Origin: Nematostella vectensis
Lineage: Eukaryota > Cnidaria > Anthozoa > Actiniaria > Edwardsiidae
Reading direction: 5' to 3'
Assembly: GCF_932526225.1 (NCBI RefSeq)
Contig: NC_064039.1
Location: forward strand, 7,005,459-7,069,458
Length of the DNA: 64,000 bases
Part shown: one piece after another, positions 33,541 through 46,822 of the stretch
Position numbering within the stretch: position 1 is the stretch's first letter
How the letters are laid out: each line of letters starts with the position of its first letter
Made by a program: the position numbers and the translations under genes
The notes under the pieces: generated by a model
What the model was told of the DNA's origin: nothing
The model's database searches: none
The model's input: only the letters and a program-made list of their open reading frames with translations

Positions 33541-36299
33541 TGGAACGTGATCTTACGCGCGAGCTGATTTTGAGACGGCTACGTGCGAAGGCTACCTGAT
33601 TGAAACCGTTGTATGGAATACAAATTCACAAAAATTGTTACACAAAGAGTGGGAGCTCAGCACAATGAGGCAATCGGGTATGGATTCAGTCAAAATCGAT
33701 TGAAAGTCGAAAAAGATTCAAAGATTGTTGATAGTTGAGTACAGCGAACAAGCATTAACCAAAACATCAGACTTACCAAGTCAGGATAGACGCGATTTCT
33801 TCCCGTTTTCGGCATATTTTCATCTTGGGGATATAGACCACATAAAATTCGTTTCTCGACTTTGCTTTTCAAAAAGAAACGCTTTTATGCCTCATTTCAC
33901 TAGCACAAACAAATGTTTAGACGTTTGTAGTTTAACGGTTCGCGCCCCCTTCGTAGCCAGGGGACTGGGAGAGACTACAATTCACAGCACAGGAAACCCA
34001 ATTTGGTAGACCATTTCTTAGCATTCTGCCTCTTTCAACTCAGTGCTATGCTCCCATGATTCAATGATTTATGGTTGGAATTTGATTTTTTCCCCTCTAC
34101 TTGTAATAATAACATCATAACATAGCTGTCGACTCACCCGCATTGGGCAGGTATCCGAGATTTTGGACCTCATCACAATCCTAATCTTTGTGAGAATGTT
34201 CATACATCCTCTGTATTTTCAGATATTTACTGTATTTCACCCGATTTTACAAGATTTCTGTCCAAGCTGGGTTACCAGCTATGCCATAATAACAATTGTG
34301 ATAGCAAGAATACTTTTCAGAGCCCGTAGAAAGGACCGGGAAAACCTGTGTCAGCGGCGTAGCCAGGATTTTTAACAGGAGGGGACCCAAAAGGGATTTT
34401 CAAGGCCATTATCTCCTGTATCTTGTCTATGTATATTGTCCTGTATATTGTCTTATACATTTACTGTATTTTTGGCTGCTAAAAGAGGGGGCGTTTATCT
34501 TGGAAGTTGGCAGAAGCAGATATTATTCATGGTAATGGACTAGGTGGCCTCATTTTATAATTGCAAAAATTATTATTCAGTGGGCCAGCACCCAGAGGCC
34601 TTAGTTGTCTATGATCACGCAATGGTCGCGCAAAAAATAGACAGTGCATGGATCAGATAATTTTATTTCTACATAACTTAAAATAAAGCTGGAAAAAGCA
34701 TAGTTAAAATTGTTTTGTGTAAATTAGCGCTTTGTGAGCGCATAGCCACGTACCAATCATAACGTGCATGCCAGTCGATACCCATGGTGTTACGACTGTT
34801 TCTACACGAAATTTGAAATATTTTAAACTAAACTTACCAAAAGACAGCATTTTTAATCCGTTGAGAACCCCCCCTCCAATCGTTTATTACACGTGAATTT
34901 GACAACAACAAGGCGTGTTCTAAGTTCTAAGGCAATTTTATTGACAACATTTCACACCAAAAAGCCGCTTTACTCGACCGCTCTCAGAACAGCCGAATTC
35001 CGAGCTAACAAGCAACCATTGCCTGGGCTACCTGTGAATAGGCCAATATGTCTTCTTTTACACTTTGCGCTCTTCTTGCGATAACAAGTGGGTTTAATTA
35101 ACACTAGGACAAAGACTCCGACCTATCGGAGCGCGAAAATTCAAAATATTTATCTCGAAACTGAGAAAAGTGCCAAAAGACAATATCCTTTTTAGTGCAA
35201 CCCCTGCCTGGACTTATTTTATTGTGTTTAGTCAGGCAATGTCGAACGTCAAATTAGGACGAAAAATAGACTTTGATACCTCTATGCACGAAAATGAAAA
35301 ATATTTTTATTTTCTCAAAAATCAAGTAGTCATGATTCAGCAAGGACGATTTCACTTTGGTTTGGTATTCCTTTACCCTCCTCCACATCAATGATGTGGA
35401 GCAAAGTAAACGAGCGACACAGAAAGCTCTACGCAGGAAGGTAATTGGTAATTCCTTTGGCTGGACTTGTCTGCTTGAGGTAGTCATGCAATACTCAGCC
35501 ACCAATCAGAATGAAACGCGAGCATTGATGCCCCCTAGCGATACAACACCTCCGGTCACGGAAAGTTCAAGATCATGTAATCATTTTGCTATAAGGAAAG
35601 TAGGAAATTACAGCCCTTTGACAGAGGTCTAAAGGTTAAAGATATCGGATTGGCAGAGTCTTCTTTAATCTCGCGTCTATACACAATAGAGATTTGATGA
35701 TAAAAAAAAATGTATGTTTCATTTGTGGAATAACACCTCACCAACTAGTAGTTGGCTCGGTCACATATTTTGCTCGGTTTGAGATCCTAAAACCCTGAAC
35801 TTGAATTAAATGTTTCCATTGGATTAACAGTCTATTCTAGTTTTTCCCGTTATAAAGGCCATAGACAGTCCAATAAATACACAAGTCGTAACTTTGGTGA
35901 TCTAAATATTGATTCAAGAAAGGTCATTGCACCTAGCAATCAAATGTTTGTCATCATTCCGTTCAAAAGAAAGGCCATTTCATCGACCGTAAATACTCCA
36001 AACAACCTATTACGCGTGGAAAGAAAAGTCCCTTTGTTAGTGCCTTTTGTGCAGGACCAACCTTTTTCTGAGTATTCCCTGAGGACGGATAAAATTGACG
36101 TTAAACGTTTGTAGTTTATTGTAATAGATTACACAAGCGCACAAAAATCTTTTATTTGTGCTACCTCTCAAATCTTTGACGCAAACCCGTGGGCGAATAA
36201 GGTTAAGACAAGGTTAGACGTGCCCAGTCCCGTATCCTACAAAATGCTGATTTGCAATTTCTGTTATTGTTTCTCGCATGACTTACGTATATGTCAGGG
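33541..36299. other. Intergenic, no gene recognised
   Basis: AT-rich sequence with scattered repeat fragments, for example a GCGTAGCCAGG-type fragment at 34355-34395. Open frames of 60-95 codons exist, but none has family resemblance or splice partners. Confidence 0.55.
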
Positions 36300-36816
36300 G
36301 ACCTAAATAGTCTTTCATCCCGCTGTCAAAAATGCTCCACGTGACACATGATACCATCTCCTCCAGAAATTTCTTAAAAATCCTTTAGCACAGCTATAAG
36401 ATATTCCGTTTTTTCTGGTATAGTATGTCTTCTACAATTCAATAATTCACTTCAAATATTTTTCTAGCATTTATTGCGTCAATAATAATGATTTAAGTGA
36501 ATTTCTGTCAGTCTATCTTTATTTCACTTCTTTGCCCATGTGGAACATCTAGCTGCACATGTGGGTTCACACGTTGAACAGCATCCTTGTTTTTGATTGG
36601 CTATTGCTGAATTTGATCGCCCCTCGTGACTCTTTCTTTGTTTTTGCACCAATCAAATTAAAGCTTAGGGCTACGATTTCCATGACGTCTAGCGCGTGAC
36701 AGAGTTCTTGTTTTCGTTTTCACATAAACAGTACTTTACGACTCCGCAAAGCGGTTGGAAATTTTTTGCTGTGAAGATCTCTTCGCTCTTTTTGGAGCGT
36801 TCTAACCATCAAAAAC
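36300..36816 (+). promoter_or_regulatory. Upstream region of the MXD gene with E-box
   Basis: Contains a canonical E-box CACGTG at 36338-36343, about 480 bases before the start codon, and CACATGTG near 36555. CACGTG is the known site of MYC/MAX/MXD dimers, so feedback control is possible but inferred. No TATA box is clear. Confidence 0.45.
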
Positions 36817-39800
36817 ATGATGAATAACATTGAGCAGTTGCTTGAGGCTGCTAAGATCCTCGAAGAGAGAGATGAAGGTAAAATGGATGGGTTATCGCTT
36901 GTATTTTCGTGGCACATGTCGCTCTCACGCCCCACTAATATCCTCTTTCCGCCCAACAGTAGCAAAGAAACGTTCCCCGAACTCCTCTAGAAATCAGAAA
37001 AAATCCGCCAGGCGATCGCCTAGCTATAGGTGAGTAATTTGTTTAACCTCTGTTACTTTTGTGGGGGCGAATTCAATAGCATTGGTTTGTTTTTTTCGCA
37101 AATAAGTACGCGCGAGATTGTCAAGATGCAAATTATGGCGGCTAGCGCTTGCAGTCCGATGTACTTGTGTACATAGGCCAACCAGACCAAATTAACGACA
37201 TTTTGCGAAGAACATTGAGTGTAGGATCTATGTTCTGCCGCTAGAATTGGGTGTAGCTTTATAGTTTTGATAAAATCGTGAGTTTGAACTGCCAGCGATT
37301 AAAAAGGAAATTTACATACTGCCATCAACATTCGCGTCTTTGTAAATTTCAAGACTCCCCGGGTATCTCCCGAAACGTCTCAAGCGGAGCAAAAATAATA
37401 CTGAATACTCTTAAAATAGAGGACAGTCCGCTTAACTTAACGTTACTAAAATAGCCCAAATGGAGTAATAATATCCGTAAAGTGGGGTTTTGTCGTTTCG
37501 TGCAAACGAACGATGTGCTCTCATTTATGTTTCATATTCAAAACAATCGGTCGCGAGAGCGCGTTTTTGTCGCCATCGCTCCTGCTTTCATATTTGCCGT
37601 GTGTGTGTTGGTACATTTGAACTTAATTTAAGCTTGTCCTGGAAAACATATGTTCAAAGCTGTGTGTTGACTGTTTACAATGGCTAAGAGTATTGATTAA
37701 CCGAATTTATTTTTTTGTTTTCCCGCCTTGTCTCTTCACAACTAGTCGTACAACACATAACCAGCTCGAGAAAAACCGGTAAGTACTCATGCTGTTACTT
37801 TAAGCTAATCCTCAATACTCAAAAATACTTAGTTGTTACTTTCTAGGTTCGTTACGTAAGTTAAAGATGGTTGTTATATTAATGGCGTTAGAGTCGTTTC
37901 CGTTGACTGTGATGTGTTTCGCGCCATGCCACGTGGCTAACCAAAACAACATAGCACACGTGCGCTCTCTATCCCACGAGCTCTGCAAAAGGCGCTCAAA
38001 ATAACCCAATTTCCCGCGCTCCTTGCCAAATATTGTAATATGTTAAAAAGACTAGACTTTGAGTTCGTCCGGACTAGATTGTTTGTTTGGCGACTTAGAA
38101 TCAAGAGCTTAGGCCACGAAGTTGACAACTATCTAAACTTTGAAGAGAAATCTAGTTGTCAAACTTGCGATTGTCATTGACTGGTACCCGCGTTGTTTCG
38201 TCAACTACAAAATATGAATACAACCAAAACCAAATATGCCTGAATTTTTTATTTTTACCCCTTTTTCTTTTACAATTCCTCTCATTGTAAATTCCAGCAA
38301 AGAAAATAATTTGACACGAGTACTTTTGACACCTCTTTTCAAATGCTTTGAAAGAGACGGAAATTGGAAATTTCGGACTTTTTGGTCGTATCGAAAGCGT
38401 TGTGTGTAAACTAAATCATTTATTTGGGGTGTTTTGTTCCACGTTCCAAGGAAATTTGAAACCAAATAGGCGACTTAAACCATAGAAGCATGACACACGC
38501 GAGTTTTTAACTTTTTGTTCTTTTTTTTGTGTGTTTGTGTAGACGGGCACACCTGAGGGATTGCCTTGAGCTCTTGAAAGAACTCGTGCCTGCACCACCA
38601 GAACACCAAAAAGCTACAACATTAGCTCTGTTACAGAGCGCTCAACAATACATTCAGGTAAGGTTTCTTCATATTAACATTATCGGTTTAATAGTAGAGA
38701 GGTTCCGGTTGAATTTGTGGTAGCCATATTGTTTGGCCTTGACGCGTTGATAATTGAATGGACGCGTTCAAATTGAGGTCGGAAATTTCGCTTGAACTTA
38801 AATGCTATCCTTTGAACACGGAAATGTTCATAATCTAGAAGAAATCTCTCCAAGATTATTGCCAGTAATTGGATTTCCTTAGCGGTCTTTTGTGCAATAG
38901 CACGAAATCAAGGTCTCATATCTTTTGAAGGGCAGATGGTTTTTGAAGCCCAAACAACCTGTTCACTGAAAACCACAGTGTGGCAAAAATAGAGTCGCAT
39001 AGCGCTATTTATTTCCCGCCAAATCGACTTAGCTTTAAAATTATAAATCCTACATGTTTTTTTTCACTTTGTGAAAGTTTGCTGTATTTTAGCAAGGGGT
39101 ATAACTCAGGCGTGTTTTGTGTACTTATTAGAGTATTTTATGTCAAGTATATTTATTATTGGTCGGCGAGAATCAATATGCAATATGCATAATTCTTGTT
39201 TAGCTTTCCCCGGCCTAAGTGCACCTGTACTTGGAGCGTTTTCCAAAATAGAAATAAATATCAGTGTGATCTGGAAAGAGGAAAGCTGCTCCCGTAATTC
39301 GGATAATAAAAATGTATATAGATAATTTCTAAAATAAAAAGTTCTATCAATTTGAAAATAGACTCAGCTTATATAATTTATATTTCTTTGAAAAAATTAA
39401 ACGAAATTTGCATTTGAAATCGAGGATTCGAAAATATAAGTAATTAAGAACAGTATTATGATTTAACAGCTAAGTACTTGACACTAAACGATATTCTGTA
39501 TAAGGGAAATCTTTCAGTTTGCTTAGATGCATTCCAGACTATTATAATTTCCCTGCTATGCTTTCCTTGGTTATGTTAACACTTTAAGCAATGTTACATA
39601 TGACTTTATACTGTGTTGTAACTAAGCCGACAGCTAGCCGGGAACTGATTTATGGCTTTTATGATCAGGGTCTTTACATTCTAATGATTTTCTTTAGAAA
39701 TTTAAATTTCTTGGCAGGCCATCACATCAAATCTGTTCTGTCCTGTTTTCCATTGGCCAAAAAATTTAGTTGCTGAACACTTAAACCTGAGTTTAAAGCC

Positions 39801-41103
39801 ATTCAAACCGTTTATGTTAACTACTTACAAAGTGCTAGGAAGTAATGTTGAACTAGTATGAGATGAAAAGCCATATCATTGCCAGTATGAATATATGTGA
39901 CTGTCAATCATTCAGTATATGTAAAGGGATTTGACAAGATCCCATGCTGTTCCCCATACAATGTATAATACCCTTCTTGGCCAATCTTATGCATGAAGTG
40001 GCATGCAGGCGAAATTGATCACAATATGTCCCTATTGTTCTCCCTAGTAACCATCGCAGGTGGAGCTGAAAATGTAAACCCATTTTCCTCAACTAGGTTG
40101 GAATGATTAGAATAATATTTTCAAAAATATATTTTTGCAAAGATTGTAAGTAAAAATAAGGTCTGATTTACTATCAACAATCTTAGGGGTTTTTTTCCTT
40201 AAGAATAAGACTTGAATAAGTCTTCTTTATTTGGCTTTTTGAATTACTATTTCATTACAACAGCCCAAATTTCTTTAAAATATTGTTTTATTTTCCTTTT
40301 TATGTAGTTTTGTTTCCCAACATTTTTGCCTAATTTACCATTTATTATAATCAATATGCTCCCCCACTAAGAAATATTTATTTCAAACAAAGTGTTATTT
40401 TGATTTGTGATTCAAAGACTATTTGACACACCTCAATACATCAATGTTCTTTTGGAATAATAATAATTCCCTGGTATTGATCTTTGTTTCCACTTTTTGG
40501 TTTGTTGAGAATGCTGATTTATTTTTACCATAGCATATTTATTATCAAAGATTAGCCCAAAGGCAAAATACATCATAAGTATGGTAATTAAAAAAAAGTA
40601 ATACATACATTATTCTAATGGAGAGTTGTTGAATTCTTTTTTATCTTAATAGGAATATAACATAGCTCTATTACATGATGTTCAAATAAGGATTGGACCA
40701 ATTTTACAGTTTGTCCACAAGACAGATTTGGTTTAGATATTTTTACCTGTAACTTATTCCTTTGATAGGTTTCTAACCCTATCTTATGTATTTTTTCCTT
40801 TTTAACATCCAGGTTTTACAAACCTCTGAGAAAGAAGCTTTAGAAGCAAAACAAAAACTTTATAAGCAACAGATGCAGTTACGGCAAAAACTAGTCTGCC
40901 TAAAGGAGAGTGTGGATGGGAAGAGACCAAGAACATCAGAAGGAGACTCCATGACCAGTGAGGAGATAGACATTGAAAATGATGAGGAAATGGGCTATGC
41001 AAGCAGCGAATCAGAAGACCGTTGTAGCATGGAAAGTATGGGGAGTGGAGGAAGTGACTGCGGACTGACTGTCAATACAAGACGAGCACTTGGCATGTCC
41101 TAA
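36817..41103 (+). CDS. mxd: MAX dimerisation protein (MXD/MAD family) bHLH-zipper repressor
   Basis: Five exons: 36817-36877, 36960-37029, 37746-37778, 38543-38657, 40813-41103. Phases close and give 189 residues. Residues 3-19 (NNIEQLLEAAKILEERD) match the N-terminal SIN3-interaction helix of MAD proteins. The basic region (THNQLEKNRRAHLRDCLE, about 47-64) has the His, Glu and Arg that read E-boxes, followed by HLH (LLKELVPAP, TTLALLQSAQQYIQ) and a leucine zipper (about 94-125). The tail is acidic and Ser-rich. The known family role is to pair with MAX on CACGTG sites and recruit SIN3-HDAC repression, opposing MYC, in the nucleus. Length is close to vertebrate MXD proteins (about 200-230). 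Two ATGs lie in tandem at 36817 and 36820; either may be used. Intron 2 holds another CACGTG at 37930. Confidence 0.95.
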
Positions 41104-43260
41104 AGGTGGTAAATCCTAGCTTGAGATTATCAAATTACTAGCTTACAGAATACAGTTTACTTGTTAGTTTTAGTTGTCTGGTTTAGTTGTCTAAATTGTT
41201 TGTATGTGTTTGGTCTTAGTTAAAATCTTCACAGTTCCTAGAACTGTAGGCAAATTAGTGATAATTTTGATCTAGGATGACTAAAATAATATTTAATTAT
41301 TTGTTTTGATGCTTCAAAAGCATAATTCACAGAACATCAGTACATAACATAGAAATTTGTCAAGAGTTCCAAGCCATAGTTTGTGCTATGCAATAGTTAG
41401 AACAGTCCAGTTTTATGCCAAGGCAGAAGTCTTCATAGCAGCTTGGGTATACATAGAAATTTACAAAATGAACTCTACAGTAAAATTGCAAGCTATTAGT
41501 AAGTTCTCTATAGAGTATAGCTATAAGATCAGAATGAAAATGTATGTTTATGAAATTATAGTATTTTAATGTACATACAAGTCTTCGTGTACATTGAAGT
41601 GAACTCCAGTTGCCTAGTATTGCCTTGAGTATAAATTTGTGTAGGGTTTTGTTTTTATTTCATTTGCAGCAGATTACTTGTATTTTTATTGTTTGAGCTT
41701 CATTCTTTTTAAGAGCACCATCTGGGCAGCCGGCACCCATCACGGATTATTCGTTCTCAATGCAGCTTTTAAATATAATACACCTTGCAGTTTTATGCAA
41801 GGACGACATGTGATGAGAGATGAACACTTGTTTTCTTGAAGTGTATTATAGTAATAATCTTTGTCTAGACAAATCCTCACGATCTCAATAAGTTGCAGGT
41901 TTAATTTACTTTAATACCTCTAACTGAACATTATTATTCTTGACCTGTACATTCATGTAAATGTATATTAATTCTATCTTAGAAGGTCAGGGAGTCTTCT
42001 TTGTACAAATGCACAAGCCTGTATTGTCACAGTTTATTGGTCATTAGTTCTGGCTCTTGTCTTTCCATTCCAGCCAATTGTTGTAAGGTTTGTCCCTTGG
42101 CTGTTAAAGATATTTTGTTCAACCTTAAGAGATCACAACCTCACATGCAGGAATCAATTCAATGAAATTTATATTAAGTGAATGCTACACTTTAAATATA
42201 AACTTTATTTGAATTGTTTCCAGTCGGAAAAAGTAAAGTATTGTTTTTTTATATTACTTTTGATCAGTTTTTTCTTCAGGCAATTGCATGTCTCATTCAA
42301 AGTAAACATTTAACTTCTTTCATGGGTTTATTTTTACGTCATGTAAAACATGGTAAATCTAAATTAATCTTCTTTCTCATATACCTATAATAATTATACA
42401 AAGGCATAAAGCTCATCTAACACAAATAGAAAAAGTGTAAATTAATTCTTAAACCTGTCACTCCCAGGTCTTATATCTTATTCAAAATTACAGTATTTAT
42501 AACTTAGCCGGTGCTTAGGTCACCTTGTACAAAACAGCCACGCCTTGTAAATGGCTAGAATGACGGTGTTGGTATTTTTATCGTGATCTGTAAATAATAT
42601 GTATTTTTAAAGACAAGTGTATTCCTGTGACTTGTATTTTATAAATTATTACCAAAGTTTCAAGGAATTAGTAAAGGTGGTTTCAACCTCTCATCTGAAT
42701 CGTCCTGTGGTGTTCGATGCAAAATGCGAAGATTCTGATCATCTCGTATATGATGTAGACGCTCTGCCGCTTCAGTCCTTCCCTTTCTGCGACCCACGAG
42801 ACGATATTTGCTAAACTAAGGATGTCCTTTATAACAGGTGTGAAGTGCGGCGTCTGTGTATAAAAAGGCGCGGCTTCCGCACATGGCCACAAACGGCTAA
42901 ACCCCTGACGCCCTCCCATTCAGTCTTGCAATTGACTTTCTTTACAGACAATGGGATTTGCGCTTGTCAAGACACGGATCTACTACTATACTGTATCTCT
43001 ATAACAAAGCAGTAAAAACAAAGGCATAAACGATTGCAATAACTAGTTCAGGTTTCCGTGACAATGTTATTGGTTCCAGACGGCTTGCCTTTCGAGCATA
43101 AGCGGGTCATATCAGAGTTTAGTGAGCTTTACGCGTGTAATAAGGGAGTGTCGATTGAATACCTTGCGGGGGAGGGAAGATTTTGACTCGAGCCACCTTA
43201 AAATTTCAGAGCCCCCACCACCTCGATTAAAGAATTTATTTCGTTCCCCCAACTTCTATT
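41104..43260. other. MXD 3' flank and intergenic DNA
   Basis: The first part is presumably MXD 3' UTR. A TATA-like TATAAAAAGG lies at 42859 on the plus strand in a GC-richer patch (42840-42925), but only tiny open frames follow it, so I do not call a gene. Confidence 0.45.
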
Positions 43261-43269
43261 CCCTATTTG

Positions 43270-45475
43270 TAAGGAAATGACCGAAAACTGAGAAGGGGAG
43301 CAAGGGTGAGCAAGAAATAAGGACTTGACCAATGAGGAACGGGGATGAGCAAGGAATATAGCCTTGACTGAACAACGGAGAACAGGAGTGAGCAAAGATG
43401 TGCAAGGAATGGACTTGACCGTAAAACTGAGAACAGAGGTGAGCAAAAGGGAGCAGAGGTGTGCAAGGAATGGACTTGATCGTAAAACTGAGGACAGGAG
43501 TGAGCGAAAGGGAGCAAAGGTGTGTAAGGAATGGACTTGATCGTAAAACTGAGGACAGGAGTGAGCGAAAGGGAGCAAAGGTGTGTAAGGAATGGACTTT
43601 ATCGTAAAACTGAGGACAGGGGTGAGCAAAAGGGAGCAAAGGTGTGTAAGGAATGGACTTGATCGTAAAACTGAGGACATGGGTGAGCAGAAGGGAGCAA
43701 AGGTGTGTAAGGAATGGACTTGATCGTAAAACTGAGGACAGAGGTGAGCGAAAGGGGGTAAGGGTGTGCAAGGAATGGACTTCATCGTAAAACTGAGGAC
43801 ATGGGTGAGCAAAAGGGAGCAAAGGTGTGTAAGGAATGGACTTGATCGTAAAACTGAGGACAGAGGTGAGCGAAAGGGGGGTAAGGGTGTGCAAGGAATG
43901 GACTTGATCGTAAAACTGAGGACAGAGGTAAGCAAAAGGGAGCAAAGTTGTGCAAGGAATGGACTTGATCATAAAATGCCCTAAAATGGAGGACAGAGGT
44001 GAGCGAAAAGGTGCAAGGAATGGACTTGATCGTAAATCTGAGGGCAGGAGTGAGCAAGAGAGCAAAGGTGTGCAAGGAATGGACTTGACCGTAAAACTGA
44101 GGACAGGGGTGAGCGAAAGGGAGCAAAGGTGTGCGAGGAATGGACTTGACTGTAAAACTGAGAACAGAGGTGAGCAAAAGGGAGCAAAGGTGTGCAAGGA
44201 ATGAATTTGATCGTAAAACTGAGGACAGGGGTGAGCAAAAGGGAGCGAAGGTGTGTAAGGAATGGACTTGATCGTAAGACTGAGGACAGGGGTGAGCGAA
44301 AGGGAGCAATGTGCAAGGAATGGACTTGATCGTAAAACTGAGGACAGGGGTGAGCAAAAGGGAGCAAAGGTGTGTAAGGAATGGACTTGGTCGTAAAACT
44401 GAGGGCAGGAGTGAGCAAGAGAGCAAAGGTGTGCAAGGAATGGACTTGATCATAAAATGCCCTAAAATGGAGGACAGAGGTGAGCGAAAGGGTGCAAGGA
44501 ATGGACTTGATCGTAAAACTGAGGGCAGGAGTGAGCAAGAGAGCAAAGGTGTGCAAGGAATGGACTTGACCGTAAAACTGAGGACAGGGGTGAGGGAAAG
44601 GGAGCAAAGGTGTGCGGGGAATGGACTTGACTGTAAATCTGAGAACAGAGGTGAGCAAAAGGGAGCAAAGGTGTGCAAGGAATGGATTTGATCGTAAAAC
44701 TGAGGACAGGGGTGAGCAAAAGGGAGCGAAGGTGTGTAAGGAATGGACTTGATCGTAAGACTGAGGACAGGGGTGAGCGAAAGGGAGCAATGTGCAAGGA
44801 ATGGACTTGATCGTAAAACTGAGGACAGGGGTGAGCAAAAGGGAGCAAAGGGGTGTAAGGTGTGTAAGGAATGGACTTGGTCGTAAAACTGAGGGCAGGA
44901 GTGAGCAAGAGAGCAAAGGTGTGCAAGGAATGGACTTGATCGTAAAACTGGGGACAGGCAAAAGGTGGCAAAGGTGTGCAAGGAATGGACTTGATCGTAA
45001 ATCTGAGGGCAGGAGTGAGCAAGAGAGCAAAGGTGTGCAAGGAATGGACTTGATCGTAAATCTGAGGGCAGGAGTGAGCAAGAGAGCAAAGGTGTGCAAG
45101 GAATGGACTTGACCGTAAAACTGAGGACAGGGGTGAGCGAAAGGGAGCAATGTGCAAGGAATGGACTTGATCGTTAAACTGAGGACAGGGGTGCGCAAAA
45201 GGGAGCAATGTGCAAGGAATGGACTTGATCGTAAACCTGAGGGCAGGCAAAAGGGAGCAAAGGTGTGTAAGGAATGGACTTGATCGTAAAACTGAGGACA
45301 GGGGCGAGCGAAAGGGAGCAATGTGCAAGGAATGGACTTGATCGTTAAACTGAGGACAGGGGTGCGCAAAAGGGAGCAATGTGCAAGGAATGGACTTGAT
45401 CGTAAACCTGAGGGCAGGCAAAAGGGAGCAAAGGTGTGCAAGGAATGGACTTGACCATAAAACAGAGGACAGTGG
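43270..45475. repeat. 60-bp minisatellite, about 37 units
   Basis: The unit is close to GTGAGCAAAAGGGAGCAAAG, GTGTGCAAGGAATGGACTTG, ATCGTAAAACTGAGGACAGG (three 20-base thirds). Shorter 51-57 base versions lack parts of the AGCAAAGGTGTG segment. Edge units (43270-43400, 45475-45545) are diverged. Since 60 is a multiple of 3, several minus-strand frames stay open for hundreds of codons, up to 565; I read these as by-products, since they have no start context, no family and equal openness in more than one frame. Confidence 0.95.
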
Positions 45476-45574
45476 TGAGGAGGCATAGGCAGGTAATAAG
45501 GCCCTGACCGGACAACGGGGAACGAAGTGAGCGAGAAATATGGAATTGTAACTGGTAAAAAGTGAAAAAAATAT

Positions 45575-45835
45575 ACATATATATTCGAGGCCGAGAATCG
45601 AACCTCGTCCAGATCAGGTAAAATGTGAAAAAATAGACCATACTTCCAGACATCCGCTGAATCACCGTATGGCAGCATAAGGCTTTACGGCTAAGCTGGA
45701 GATTTCGGCCCCAGCACCGCTATCTAGCGAACTGTACAACACAAAGGAACCTGAAGTACCCTTGCATTAATGGGGAGGCAATAACCAGAATCCCGGACCT
45801 GTCTTAGTCGGTTACGCCACGCACAGCTCGCTGAG
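45575..45835 (-). repeat. tRNA-related SINE-like sequence
   Basis: On the minus strand GGTTCGATTCTCGG (45588-45603 region) matches a Pol III B box with T-arm-like pairing (CGAGG...CCTCG), and TTCAGCGGATGTCTGG lies about 60 bases before it like a degenerate A box. A second A-box-like stretch, TGGCGTAACCGACTAAGAC, is near 45800. The region cannot form a full tRNA cloverleaf, so a tRNA-derived SINE or tRNA relic is likelier than a gene. Confidence 0.35.
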
Positions 45836-46822
45836 GAGTACACTGAAAAAAATCGGGGTCTTTTTCACGCTGGCGTCCCTTGAGAATAGGTGTGTTGGTA
45901 CAGTAATGTAGTAATATCGTCATCATGTGCAGCGCATTACGTCCTACTACGACCAAGGTTAGGTTTAAATTGTCTTTGCACTTCTTTGTCCAGTCACGCA
46001 CGTGCATATGAAATTGTTTGTACCTCGAACAACAAAAGCAAGCTACATAGAAACGCAATCTAAGCTGTTTTGCCAGGGGCGGGCGGGGTACTCAGCCTGT
46101 GTTTGGGTATAGGGGTGCCGCTGGGGGTTTTGAAAACTGGCCCTGTTTAGGACAAAAATTCTGAAAAACCATACCCTGTTTAAGACAAAACCCTTGATTT
46201 TAGGATCCTGATTTGGACAACACCCTCAATTTTAGGACCCTGTTGATTTATAACTTCTTTATTGGGTAAAAACACATCTTTAAGACACGTTTCATCAAGC
46301 ATTAAACTCCAATTACTTAGTCTAAAAAAATGCTGTCATATATCTATTTAAAGACTGTTTTCAAAATAGAATGTCAAATGATCAATTTGATAATTGGGTG
46401 CAAAAATAGCACTGTTAATTAGTGCAAGGTTGCTTCAACAGAAACGTAAACAACAGCTCTTAACATACTATTAAATGTACATCATATTAAATACACTAAA
46501 TACAATTTGATATCAATAACAATTTGCCAATTTTGTCATAACTAAACACTTTATAGTAATAGCTATTACGACATTACTTCCGACATTACTTGGTCTCCCT
46601 GGATACTTTTCACGCAACACAATTCTTAAGGCGATCGGATAAAACCGAGGCCAGGTTTAAATTCGATCGATACTTTTTCGCGGCAGTCTTTTATCGCAAA
46701 ATCGATCGCAGAACCAAGCACCTGTTAGCACGTGAGAGCAAGCAAGGCAATCAGATCGGCGCGGGATCAGCGGTTACGAGTTTTAGCAAGGCAACCAATA
46801 CGGACAGCCTTCCTTAAAATTA
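45836..46822. other. Flank between the two minisatellites
   Basis: 46100-46260 contains several dispersed ACCCTGTTTAGGACA- and ACCCTGTTTAAGACA-type motifs that look like ancestors of the 33-bp unit. The rest is AT-rich without a recognised gene. Confidence 0.5.

Noticed and set aside
42859..43020. TATA-box promoter and small gene
   Set aside because: TATAAAAAGG is present, but only 5-17 codon frames follow.
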